From Steromphala cineraria (Eukaryota; Mollusca; Gastropoda; Trochida; Trochidae), in assembly GCA_916613615.1 (NCBI GenBank), contig OU744730.1, forward strand, positions 23,748,406 through 23,812,405: a stretch of DNA of 64,000 bases, given 5' to 3'. The notes under the pieces were generated by a model that was not told the DNA's origin, did no database searches, and saw only the letters and a program-made list of their open reading frames with translations. Numbering within the stretch: the first letter of the stretch is position 1; each line of letters opens with the position of its first letter. A program made the position numbers and the translations under genes. Shown in pieces: positions 11,242-25,200 of the stretch.

Positions 11242-12567
11242 CACAATTATTTCACACAGTAGAAAAACATGAATGTCATAAATTGTAAATTAAAGATTCT
11301 AAAATATAATAATCTAAATGTCTATAATCTTGAACAAAACATTTTTATCACATTTTTGTTGAAATTAATGTGACAAGCTAATGAATCACTTTTAATTATT
11401 TTGAATTTGAACCGGTAAATAAAACAGTATTCCTGAAATGACCTTTCTGTTGCATTCAACTTCAAGTAGTTCCCAATGATAAAGAATATCACAAACCATG
11501 AATTAATAAACACACTATGGTCAAACCTGTTGCAATATCTTACAGTGAAAATACAAAAAAAATCATGTAGCCTCAGCAATGACTTAAAGAAACTTAACAA
11601 TGAGGCACATACAAACTGGTAAGTTTGACAAGTCTTAATTCATTAATATGTCACCATATAGACACGACCATCCAAGCCCATCCTACCTTTTTTCCCCACC
11701 TAAAAAACAAAACAAAATTTGATAATTTGCCAAAATGGTGCTGCTCTCACATTTGCTGGTGAAGGGAGATAATTTAGACTCTAAGGATGATAACATACCA
11801 CAAAAAATATAGTGATGTTACAAATTGGGAATATTAATGCATACAAGGCATGTCATTTACACAAATAGATATCATTTCTGAAATCAGCTTGGGAAAAGAA
11901 CATGGAAAGTGGAATACGACTTCTACTTACATAAATTAACGACATCTTGGAGTAGAAACTACATGACATACATTTGTATTTGCAAATCTACCAAACAGTG
12001 ATTAATTCCATCTGACAAATGAAATATTTCAAGGATCTGACAAGAAATCACCACAATGATATTCATCAGACATAATATTGTGAGTAAGACACAAGCATCA
12101 ACCATCTTACACAGCAATCCTTTACGTATTCATCAAATCACATAATCTCTATTCATCATAGAAAAAGATGCAAAGATCACGTCTTTGTCAAAAGTTAATA
12201 CATCAAAACAAATGTCACCTCCTCAGGTGAACTACTATTTACAAAATATGGAAAATCTCAACAAGTATAGAATTTACACGAAACACAATAAACTAAGGCT
12301 ACTTCTCTAGATATCACCGTCATTAGCTGTAACTCTGTACACAACGGCTCGGTAACAGAACGTGGACAGTAAGGAACACTTCGGTTTCAGATTACCAACT
12401 TGTTGCACATTTATATATATGTAAACTAATATGCACATTTCAAATTATCAATTAGTACAATTGTTGAACCATGGCATTCAGCAACCTGCCCTATATACAA
12501 GAAAGACGTATACAGTAGCTATACACCTGGTAGTATGGGGTTGGTTCCAGGTCTCCCTGCTTGTGGT
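11242..12567 (-). other. Presumed 3' UTR of the phospholipase gene
   Basis: AT-rich sequence between the stop codon and the first convincing poly(A) signal. No reading frame of interest and no mobile element seen in it. Confidence 0.4.
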
Positions 12568-13211
12568 CTAGTTGTTGGATGCACGTCGATACACAACCTG
12601 TTGTCTGATGGCCGCTCTGCAAGCAATTAGAGTAAATGTACTCATAAACAATAAGGATACTTCCTATGGATGCTTATCTTAGAGCTTATATGTAACAATA
12701 TAGTTAAAACTAGCTGTAACGTATACATCCCCTACGTCCCCGTTTTTGACCAGTAGGTTACAGAGGCTGAGGGAGGGAAGGTTCAGTTAGCCATGATAGC
12801 CTTGTTTTGCATCAATATTATTGAGCAACAAAGGTAGCAAAATTGAGGCACAATTACTGTTTTTGTATGTAGTTGCGAGAAATTTGCCAAGCACATGTGC
12901 ATATGGACATTACATGTGGTCATCATCATCATAACCATAAACAAGGATAGTGAAAGGGAAGTTCAATTATTGCTTTTGTGTGTCATTGGACAACACTTTA
13001 TATCTTAGCACTAAGGCACTACTCACTTCCTCATCCTCCTCTCTTCCCTCTTAGCGAGGAGCAGGTCTTGAGTCTCCTCAAGCTCCGCCCGTTTGATGTT
13101 GGCCGTCTCCTTCTCTCCTCGTCGGTCCAGGTCATCAATGACAGCTTGCAGATTGTCCGACTGGTCTCGCAGCTCCTGGATTGATGCGTAGATATCGCCT
13201 TCCTCTCCTTC
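12568..13211 (-). CDS. PLCG1: Exons 33-34: helical C-terminal tail and stop
   Basis: Exon 13211-13027 and the coding part of exon 12616-12568 give residues 1197-1273: [20 protein letters not shown], then a charged, heptad-like run ([39 protein letters not shown]), and finally [17 protein letters not shown] before TAG. This predicts a coiled coil, unlike the disordered tail of human PLCG1. If the donor GTGAGT at 13026 is not used, the frame stops at once (AAG TGA), giving a version about 15 residues shorter. Confidence 0.85.
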
Positions 13212-16200
13212 CTGTAGATGGAGCAGGAAACACTCAAGCTCTTGCACCGATTAATTTGAACAAAAATCTTAGTTGCTATTTTATGAATTATGACCAACTA
13301 AAATGGCCATATTGCCTAAGCAGCATTTAACAACAACTCACCGACTCATTCAATACTCATAAACATAAGTGAGGTGAGGGGATTCAGGGTTTAATGCGAC
13401 TTCTGAGAGAATTTCACTTACATCATGGCTGCTAGGTTACACAGATAGTAGAAAGACGGAAGGACTGACTGAATGGCCGCCATAAACACCTGCTTACTTT
13501 TTCTAGCAGGGTATAAAAACACTCATGAATGCAGTTACACTGATGCTTTGCCTGCTACTTTTACCATAATGGAGTGAAATAAGTGATGTAAGCCAGGCAT
13601 GTTACCTTGGGGTTCCTCATATCAATGTTGACTAGAATTGAAGCAAGCTCCAGTTCTTCACTGTAACCGTTCTTCAGAGGAATACTCCGGAAACCTTTGT
13701 AGAATAAAATGATATGCAAAATCAAATTATCAAATGAAATCAACTTGTTTCAAAGAATCTGATTTTACCATCTTATATGTAGAACAAAGAGATCTGCATA
13801 CATAATTCTCATATGGACTGAAATGGACTTGGAGAACATATGTGGAGTGAAGAATATGGTGGTAGTGTTTAGTTTTTATATTTGAAAGAGTGAATGAATT
13901 ATTAATTTTTAGAAACAATAGTGATGATTTAACCATATCATATTCATATAGGTATAGACTAACATTTAGTCTCAGAAGTATTTTTTTCAATATTGACAAT
14001 ATTTTTAAACAAATCATGTATTATAACAAAATGGAGCCCTAAAGATCTCGACTTGCTATACTTTTCTAGACTTGGTTGGTCATCAATTAAATATTTTTGC
14101 TTTAGGGTCTGGATTACAGACTAATATAGGTAGTGCATCAATCTTTAGTACCCTCTCTCAATATCTCTTTGTTGTATACTGTTCCAGTTGTATCAGATAC
14201 TTACGCTTATGACAGGAAAAGATCATATACCACACATATATACAGATTTATTGAATCAGTAGTTGATAAAGCCTACCTGGTCTAATACAATGAACTGGGT
14301 ACGTGGCCTGACCGAGGAAGTTTGGATCACCGAATATATCTTCATCCATGACTGCAAACCTGATCATGGCCATCTCGGGACACAGGATATCAAACACTAG
14401 GTACTCGTTCCACACCGGGTTCAACCCATTATCAACTGCAGACAATCAGTGTAAAATATACAAATTACAGTCTGGTGGAATCATGTTCTTAATGCTCCCA
14501 GCACTTTTAACTTTTAAGACTAAGTTCTGCCGTTTGACCTACAGTTTCTTATGGAAGAAATGTTTGAAAAAGAAATAAGGTTCTTCAACCCATCATCAAC
14601 TGCAGACAATCAGTACAAAAGATACATATTACAGTCTGGTGGGGGTCATGTTTTTCAGTGCTCCCAGCTCTTTAAACATCTTAGTTTTGCTATTCAAAGT
14701 TCAATATCTTATTGAAGTAATATTTTATAAAAATTAGGTTCTTTACCAAACAATTTTAAACAATGAATCAGAGACAAAGGAAAGTTTTGGTTAGGACCTC
14801 AGAGGGTTCTGGACCATTGATGGATGGACCATAAGCCAATCAGGACTTATGAGCTAAAATTCACTGATCTTATGAACATTAAAATCTATCTTAATCAAAT
14901 TTATCAAAATCATGTATCCATCACAAGATGAGAATAAATCCTACCTTTGGTTCCTGTTTTGAACTTCTGGTTATCACATTCTATTCCCATGACTTCAATC
15001 TCAACAAAAGGACTGGCGATGCCTCGACCTGACTTCACTATGTGTCGGGCACCAAGCAGCTATCAGAGACAGAAACATTGCTCTTAAATATGTTTATCTT
15101 CTTAACACAAATCTGAGTAAACTGGATAGAGATAAAAAAAATTGACTAAATGGCGACTGAAGTGTGAGTAGAACAGATGATTCCTTAGGCTGAAGAAGAC
15201 ATCACTTAAACCATTGACTTCAATTGGTCTTAAACTGCTTTGGAAAGGGATATTCAACTGTGGAAGGCCTTTTGGGCTCTGCCTTCACACAGGCTCTGGA
15301 GAGTTTGATAACCCTGGACCAGTCAATCTTGATTCACCACTGATGTTCCCTGCAGTGAAACTGTGTTGATTGAAATGAAGTAACAAAGAAACAAAACTCA
15401 ACAAAGAGAGTGAAGAACTCACAGACATGGTCAACATGAGCGGTTCCACATCGAGAGTAGACAGGAACTTCTTTTCATACGGGTTGAATGCATCATTCCT
15501 CATCACATCAGGCTGCAGCACATACCCACACCTGCAAACATAAGACCATCAAATACCATACTGATCCTACAATGGTCATGGGAATAAACTCATCTGCTGG
15601 AACTCTACTGAGTTTTCTTGACTAACATTGATGCTGAAGAGAATGCACTCACCTCCCGTTCTGGAGAAAGCGTCCCTGGTAGACATGCATGGCCTTGTCT
15701 GGAGTCTGGTAGTTGAGCGCCAGCAGCTGGGAGCCAGTGTTCCAGATGGGAACTGGGTCGTAGTTAGACGAGTCAACTCTCTGACCTTTGGGGTACACTC
15801 GGCTCAGCTGGTTCCGATGGTAGGTAAGTATGTTAAGGAGATCAGTTCAACTAGAAACATGTGAATCTGATGTACAGTAATGTCCCCTGACCCAACTTTT
15901 GATACAACACAATAACTTTATTTAGGAGAGTAACCTACTGTAGCTTCATATCCATTCTACCATGACAAGAATTATAGTTTCTAGCAAATTGAACTTGGTT
16001 AAATGTCCACATTTCTGGCAGCAAAAATTAACCTGTCTTTACTGTTGGGTTTGCACCTAGGTATTTAAAATGAATTTAGTCGAGGGCAAAGGAAAGGCAT
16101 GGTTTTCACAGATATGCATCGATGATGATGCTGGAAGAGCGTGGCTTTTTAATTACAGTCATTATTCTTCCTGTTTCATGATAACTGGCAAGCAGTATTT

Positions 16201-19200
16201 TGACCAACTTCTACTGATATTGAGCTACTATACTTGAATTCACAATCACTTTGGATTATCAAATTTTGTTTAAACAAAAGGATATTTGAGGAAAAATTTG
16301 GCTTTGCTTCTGTTGATGTACTTCTCAACTTTGGTCTCGGGGAAGGAGGACATTTCGTAATAAGCACCAGGAAGTTCTGAAGAAAAGGAAAAAAAAAACG
16401 TTTAGATATATTTTTAAAAATTCTCTTATGCCCTTATGATTGTACAATGAAACTTTTTCAAAATCAGTTAAAATGTAAGAGATTTTACAAAGTATTAGAC
16501 TGGCTTTGATTAAAGGGGGTTTGCAACACAAATTTTTAACTTCCGGAGTTTTATTAGCAGGGCCCCGAAATAGTCGTAAATACTCGGTAGGGACGAAATC
16601 CTTGACACAAACTTGGTACTGTATGTCAGCTGTAAGCGGTTCGTAACCAAATAATTTTGTCCCTACCGAGCATTAACGACTCTTTTGAGACCCTGCTAAT
16701 AAAACTCTGGAAGTTAAAAATTTGGGTTGCAGACCCCCTTTAACACTACAGATGATATATTCCTTGAAGATGCACGAATTGAATGAAAATGTCTCTCACT
16801 TTCATCCCTAATCCAGTAACATGTTTATGAGTCTGATATTTGACATGCACGGGTGAAAGGGTTAGTGACATAAAACCAGTATGTGAATAAAAGATAGGAT
16901 AAAGTTTTACCATCTGGGTTGAACGGGACGGCTCGACAATAAACTATCAAATCAGAAAACTCTCTTGCAATTCTCATAGTTCGCTCCATCATTTTCTGTT
17001 CCGAGGTCTGGAAATAGTAGAACATGGAATACTAGTAGAAACATGGAATACTAGTAAGAACATGGACTAGAACATGGTACTAGTCATACGATCAGAAAAA
17101 GGTCAGTTACAACTGTACGAATTTTTATGAATCACAATTGGTAGTTTTTTTCGTAGTATAGGGATATTTTTAAATAACTTGCATTTTTTTATGTAAATTC
17201 TAAAATAGATAACTAGCTGGACTGTGGGGAGAAAACTCCCTGATGGAACAAGTTTGCATCCTGGGGTCTCAATATTTTGAAACTTTTATTTCCTCTATTT
17301 TTCAAACTTTCCTACTGAATCATTCACATTGCTTTATTACAAGTGTATGAGCTTAACAGATTGTAAAGGTAGTAACTGTCAATCATCGGTGTGATGACCA
17401 TACAGTATAGTACATGTTCCTAGATTAGCCTATATGTCTTCATAAAGCTCCTACACATATCCTGATATCCATCAGTCAAAAGACACTGGTGGTCGGTTAC
17501 TCAATGAAAATTGATAGCCTGTACATTTTAGCTAATCAACAATGAGTGGAGAAAACTATTTGGAACTCAAAGCATGGTTATTTAGTGCGTCACATAGATA
17601 TCACAAAAAAGGCTGTATGATAGTTGTAATGAGGGTCAGTTTAGCATGGAGAAATGGTGTGTACTGTTTTCAGCAAGATGCAAACATAAGATCAAAAATT
17701 TATGAAATGTGAACTCATAATTTACATCTTTTTTTTTTTATCTATCTTTGGAACTGCTTCATTCCACATTTTGAGTCCTCATTTCCCTGTTTTTACATAA
17801 AAGATATCTTGTCAATGATGATTAATATTCTCTATTAAATATGATATATTGGAAGAAGATCACATCATATTATTGAAAATGACAATCAATGATTAAAACT
17901 CTTTTTGCAAAAAGGGCTGATTGGTCAACAACACTGAAAAATGATGGCAATAATAGATGCCAAAACAAATTAAACTAAAACATTTGACATGATAAACAAC
18001 CTGAAAGTGAAATACTACATTAATCAAGGCATAAAATGAACACTACAATGCATTCAAAGGGAAGAGATATGCTTTCAAAATATAATAAATTTAATGAAAT
18101 ATGACATCAAATCAACCAAATTAAGCAAAATAAAATTCTAAATGGATCTGCTCGCAATAAATGATAATGAACAACGGAAAGTTTCACTGCTGGGATTGAA
18201 AGCATTAAAGGAAAAAAATAAAATCAAGGTAAATAATTTATGTTTATCTCTACTAAAGTTAAGATAATTATTTTAAATATGTATTGAATTTGTTAAAGAT
18301 ATTGAAGCTAAGGTTATTTCTAAATCTCATTATCAATATATTGAGACTAAAAGAGAACAGTTTGAGAAAACTAGTTGAAAATGAGCAATGAAAGATGAAA
18401 GCAGTGTCATTGAAATGCTTGATGTCATAATTTTACAGAAATTTTGACGTGACTTCAAGTTTTAACTGCTAAAAAACCGTGACCAAAGTATTAATCACTT
18501 GAGATAGACACTGCAAGAAAAGAAAACACAGTAAAGTTAAAATAATCCTCTTGTTAGGAGTATAATCATGGCAAACTGTGCAGAACGTGACGACAGGAAT
18601 AAATAAGCAAGAATAGAGAAAGGGGGATTCCAACCTTCGGGTTAATAAATATTGCCAGGGAATTTATGACAAGGGTCATTCATAATATTAACTCACAAGG
18701 CAAAATGTAATTGTTTAAAATAGCTTTATAATTGCTGACAGCACAAAAAAGTACTTCGAATATCATATTGTATTATAACATAACTATCCTTATTCTTAAT
18801 TGATAGATATTTCTTACAATGGAATTAGATTTTCTATTTTGGAATCAGAATACATGTTGTCATTGATATTTAAGACAAAAAACTTTTGTCCTCTAAAAGT
18901 GGCTAATAGTTAACATTAGAAAAAAAATCTTTTAAAAAACCTGGAAGACGTAAGTTCAATATTTGCAAACTAAGAATGCCTTCTATACTATTTTACAATT
19001 TCTGTTTATAATCTTTCAATTATCCCTATGGAAAAACTATTATCTAAATAAGCTAAACATGAAAAGTTCAAACCAATACACTTTGACAGGGTCTACCATT
19101 CAAAGACCAGTCAATTTAAACTGGCAGTAGCACGTTTTTCTGAAATTGTATTTCTTCAAATTTTGATTAATAAATATAAGCTGATGTTTTATTTTAAGAG

Positions 19201-22200
19201 GGTCAAAGATCTCATAAATAAATCTGATCATCAGTTACAGTAACCATTAAAAAGAAAATGTCAAGAATTCTGTGAAAACTGATGGTGGTTATTTTTGTGT
19301 GAACACTGTTTATTCATTTTTGGTTGAGAAACTGTTCAAGAAGTTTACCTGTACATAGTATGCTTATTTTAAAACTGCTATATTCTTATTTCAAAGCCTT
19401 GTTTTTCAATTGGATACATTTATTTTTGTTATTATTGGAATTTATTTTTGTTATTATTGGATTACTCTTTTTAACATCATAAAACATCAATCTCTGACGC
19501 ACTAAACATCAATCATTTAACATCAATCTCTGACGCCTGATTGAAGAAGTGAACAGTAATAAAAACGCTTGTGCTACAAGGACAAGTATGGAATCCCCCT
19601 GTATTGTGGACTATGAGAGGACAAATTTTAAGTCGGACTGTTCGTCCCTTACATACCATCCTCTCAAACTTAACCTTTGACATCTGGAAACAAGGGAGAG
19701 AATCATTATCGTTATAAGAAAATATAGAGTTACTTCCCTTTCTTGAAGAAAGTTTGAAATATTTTAGATGTTAGTAGCATTAATCTAGAAATGAAATTCC
19801 CCTTGCGATTAATAGATGAAATATGTGAATTAACCAATTATATTTACTGAGAATGTTTTTCACTTTCAATATTTTATGAATTCATGATGACTATGAGCTT
19901 AAAATGATTCTCAGAGATAACTCAAAAGGTTACAATGTTTCAACATAGAACCATTTCCATACACTTCATATGAGAGTGAACAAAAAATTCAGAGGTGGTA
20001 ACAAATTTGATGAAATTAATTAGGTTTTTCCATGGAGCCAATTCTATGTTGAAAATAAAATATTTCATTAAGAAAAATATTTAGTTAAAAGCCCTACCCT
20101 CTGGACTGCAGTTGAGGAGCACTGGTTGATCTTATCCACCCAGTCCTTGAGATCTGCGTCGGTCTCACACGCAACCTCCAGAGGCTGGCTCTGGAATCGG
20201 CTGAAGATCTTGAAGGTAAAGGCTCGGCTGTTTCGTGATGTGATTTCTGGAAGAGGAAAATAGTTCAGTTATGTTGTGGAGCATATTGGTGTAGTGGTTA
20301 GCATGCTTGCTGCTCACCCCAACGGCTGGTACACCCAAAATTTCTGACCTGAGCCATATCCTGTGTTGGGCGAGGCACTTCATTCACATTGCATTTAGTT
20401 CACCCAGTTGTACAATTGGGTACCTGAACGAGCGAGAAGTACAGTCGCACAGGTATATTATCTATTATTTTAATGTTGTCAAGACAAATAGTGAGGGAGT
20501 AAGGTTCAATGAGCTGGTTCATCAATTTCTAGTGATTTCATATGACGGTTAACCAACAGAAATTATCGACTGTTATATGCTTATTCCCTATTGAGTACAA
20601 ATATTGTAATCCATGCATAAACTAAACAAGTGAAATTTCATAAATTCTTACTTGAATTTGAACATTATAATTATGAAAATATATGACTCATGCAGTAAAG
20701 TTTTGGGTGGATTTTATAATTTCTGGCATGAAATATGGCAATTTTAGCATGAACCGGCCCTATGCTGATGTTTAACTCACCGGTCATACAGCCCTGCACA
20801 TCCAGTGACCCCTGTTGGAGAGAGCCCAGAGGTGCTGACTCAGCGGAATCTGTCTCTGCGTCCAGCTCCTCCACAAAGTTTGCCGGGAACCAGTGCTGTC
20901 TCTTGGTACCGTAGTCACCTCGCCACCTAGAGTCACAACATTACAATCAAAACTTGGAGTGTTCATTGTTTCCAGTCAACAGTGAAAGAAAGACAAGTCA
21001 AACTAGTAATGGAGTGAGAAAGCTCAGTGTTTTTAGGTAATAGGTAAAATTGACAATATTGGTGATGTTTGAAGTTGATAGTTTGTTCACAAACCAAATC
21101 TAACAACATAACAATAGATTCCATAAATTGATTAATATTTCTAAATAACTGTGAACATTTTCACCAAACAAATTATGTTTCAAGTCCATGTGGCAGTTTT
21201 GCAAAGGCAGTATTTTATGCAAGCTAAAAAAATCTCTGATGATTGCAAAACACTACCCATTCCTCTCCTATTGTCTTAAAGGGACAGTCCTATTAAATGT
21301 TTATTGTGGAAACAAAATCAAGCAGACATTTCTATTTCTGCACATAATGCCATTAGCACATTATGGATGACTGGGAGTAAAAATTTTGATGATTTATGTT
21401 TGATAACAAGCAAATTTTGTTTTTCATAAGAATAACTCGATAGGGCTGTCCCTTGAAGATTGGAATAAGTGATGATTTATTTGCCTGGCTTGAAATTAAT
21501 TCGCAAAGCTGAATTAGATTTTATTTCTCTAGTGCAAAAAGAGTTAAAACATAACCAAACATTTCTTGAAAAATTCAAATTTCATAGAAAGAGTGAAACA
21601 AAAATTTTAAAAAACTTTGGTGTTTTAAATTCAAGACAAAATTTGGATTCATTACTGTCAGAAGCCGAGAAATATAAAATGATTCATTGAACTGCTTTTT
21701 TTTTAACAGGTGAAGGGAGATCACTCTAGATTTAGATATTTTGGATACCAGCATAAACAAATTGTACAGACAACTTCAGTATAGTTTCCACAAAGAATAA
21801 TGTTTTCACTGAAATTTTTAGTTTTTATATCGAAATAAGAGAAATTTGATAAATGTTCCAATCTTATATTAGAATTAAACTAACTATGAATGAGCTAAGG
21901 GCATTAAATAGACATATAAACTTTGCTGATGAATAGAAAAAAAATATTAGCAAAATGGCAACTCTTGGGATACCATTGTTTAAAATCTTACCAGCCGCCA
22001 TCTTGTTTCAAGACATTTGTGATGATGGCTTCTTTCAAGAAAGATAACTCATCAGCTCTGTTTGCAGAGTAGTCGTGAAGAGCTTTCACTCGAAGCTGTC
22101 ATAAAATCATACATTTAATAAATTATAAAGGTGAAGTCATAAAAACATATCAACAAAAGTTTTACTGGTATATTTCTTTTAACAATAAGTTCCTATTCAT

Positions 22201-25200
22201 TCACTTGAAAATTGTCAACAACATTTTATTCAATAAACTGTATTTTAGAATTCTACAAAGCAAATTTACAAATTGAGGTTGATAAATTTCTTGAAGCTTA
22301 ACTATTGAAACTCAGTTCATTATAATGTAAAACTACATTCATTTGTAATGATAAATATTTTGTTTTATATATCATATTTTGAAAATAAAACCTTGCACGT
22401 ATTTACACAAAATTCAATACCAGCTCATCTAAAATATTTAATGTCAAGCTATTTTGATATACAGCTTTATACAAATTAAGGATTAATTAATCTATCTACT
22501 TTTACAAATGTGACATTACAACAGTGACTACTGGTAAGCTGTTAGCAGTGAGTTGGCAGGTGTTAAATGATATCTTAACTAAGAAACAAAGAAAGTGATT
22601 AAAACTAAAACACAAACAAAAGAAAATTGTGTCATGCAATTCTATGGCAAACATAATGCACAAACATGCAGGTACCACACAACTCTACAAATCAGAAATA
22701 CTCAATATATTCAATTTTATATTGAAATTCTTACATTTGATTGAAAATTATGTTTCTGATGACTCATAGTTCTACTTGGTTTTATTTTTCCAAAACTTTT
22801 TCCTGAGCTATGTTTATCGTGAAATATCCAATCAGATGAAAGCAAAAGAAGTCCCCTTACCCTGCTAGTGTTTTCAAATATATCGTGGAGGACGTATACT
22901 TCTTTGCCATTGCTTTTAACATTATTCGTTCATTTTTTTACTTGCTGATGTTATTTGTACATAATGTTAACTGTCGGTGATTGAGTATTGTTGAGCGCCT
23001 TTCGGTCAGTATTGCAGCCATTAGCAACAACTTCAGAATTGGAACTTACAATCTTATAGTTACTGTCAATTCGTTTGATTGGAAATGTCAAAAACTCGTT
23101 TGAACTCTTCTGCTTCCAAAATTTTTTAAGGTTCTTAAAATGTATGAGAAAAAAATCTAATCACTGTATTACTGATTTACATAAACAAATTATTTCTCTT
23201 CACCCCTACAACTTCATTGTGGTAAATGTAAAGTTTATAAAATATAATTAACTGCCTTCCAACAATACAAAATGTTAGATAACGTCATACCTTTCAATAA
23301 GAGCAGGCTTTTCATCTGCTTTTGAATAAACAACAAATACAAAGTGGGAAGACCTTCAATAATCAACATATTTATGACAAATTAATATTTGGCAGATCAA
23401 AAATATTTGCTTATTGAATTTTGGATGAAAATAATGACCATCATTTTATCATGATATATAAATAACCGTCATACTTTCCTGTGCATATCCCAAAGCTTTC
23501 CAAAAATTAATTTTTGGGAAAATCGAATTGATTTACTCTTTTATCCGTAAGAAACAATTACTAATTAATTATTTTCTGGCCTGTAAGGATAAAAGAGTTT
23601 ACACTTTGCAAAGATATATTAGTATATCACACATATTACTTGTTGCATCTTAAACCAAAGCGCTCAAAAAAAAAAACACATTTCAGCCCTGCGAAACATC
23701 AGAGCAAACTCAGCAATCAATTGTATCTCAGTGCCAGAATGACGATCGTAACCTCTATTGTTCGCCAAGCTAGTAATGTCCTCGCTTACCTTGGACACGT
23801 AACTGTTGGGCAGATGGTACACCCAATCTTCATACACTTCCGAGTAGCCAGGCTCCTATAAAAGCACTACGCTTTAGTCGAGCAAGCAACATCTATACAG
23901 GGAGGGAATAGTCTTCTGATAGACCAGTTGCCAAGTCCAGATTCTGAGGTTGAACCCCAACCGGAGGTATAACAAGACCATACCTGTTTTTTATTGTTCC
24001 TGGATATATGTTGCTCCAGAAAAATATGGATGTGGAAAAAAATAGTGTTGCTAACCCTGTTTAATTGAGCTGTTTCCATGGCAACCCCTTTGAAAATGAC
24101 ACGAAATCAATGCAGATTTCGAAAACATGTATGTTGTCATAACTCTAGTTATAAATTAGATACAAGGATGAAAAATATATCATTAGAAAGCTAATTCCAA
24201 GACCTTTCATATAAAAATAAACTTGGAACCATGTTCAAATATTTAGCTGATCATTATGTCATTTTGAGTAATATTTCTTCAAAATATTTCATATTTTTTT
24301 CAAAAATGTTTGTTTTCTTTAATTTCAGTTTGTTTCAATTTAAGTTTGCAAGATCAGACCTATTTTCTCATTGTTCCTAGATGAATGGCGCTCCAGAAAA
24401 ATCTGGCTTTGGAAAAAAATAGTGTTTCTAACCCTGTTAAATCGAGCTGTTTCCATGGCAACCCCTTTTAAAATGACTCGAAATCAATGCGGGCTTCGAA
24501 AACACGTATTTTGTCATAACTCTAGTTGTAAATAAGATACAGACATGAAACATATATCAGAAGAAAGCATGTTGCAAGGCCTTTTATATGATAACATATA
24601 TGATAAAATTTGAAAACATTTGTGTGAGCAAAATTAACAGTATTTATCTTTTTTCCCCCGATTTTGTTGGGGATTCCTCAATTGCCCTTTCATCCCAAAT
24701 TTTTATGCTTCAATGAAGCACAATTGTATCCACATCATATCCTATGTATAATCCTGATCTAAAACATCAATTAAACGGCTTTAACATGCTTAACGTTCAT
24801 GTTATTTGGTTTCTATGTGATTAAATATATAAGATAAAGTTATAAAGTACGCAAAATATAATGGCAATGTCTGTTAGATCTACAAGAATATGTAACTTCA
24901 CACATGTTGCGGATACTAACACTGATATATCTGAACAACAATATCACAGTCGCACAATTTATTGCTTGTATTGTTTTCCATGAAATACATCAATTAAAAC
25001 ACATCCACAAATTGCATCCACAATTAAGTTGCATGGTTTGTTCATGAGTGCAAATTTCTTCAACACTACAAGAAGTTCAATGTCAACAATAGGACTCAAT
25101 CGGATGACTCACTTTAACCAGAAATGTCTTTCTGCATTAAGAACGCATACACAAACATATGCAAATCACAGAATAGTAAATTAAAATGTCAGAAATTCTG

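Noticed and set aside
16276..16376. GT-AG alternative for the Y-box intron (donor TTTT|GTTTAAAC, acceptor CGGAACCAG|CTGAGC)
   Set aside because: It stays in frame but uses a very poor donor, loses the conserved NYHRNQ residues, and ignores perfect U12 donor and branch-site matches.
20278..20370. Functional tRNA gene (also at 37.2, 41.8 and 57.65 kb)
   Set aside because: A-box or B-box wording is present, but no acceptor stem, anticodon arm or full cloverleaf could be drawn; SINE heads explain them better.
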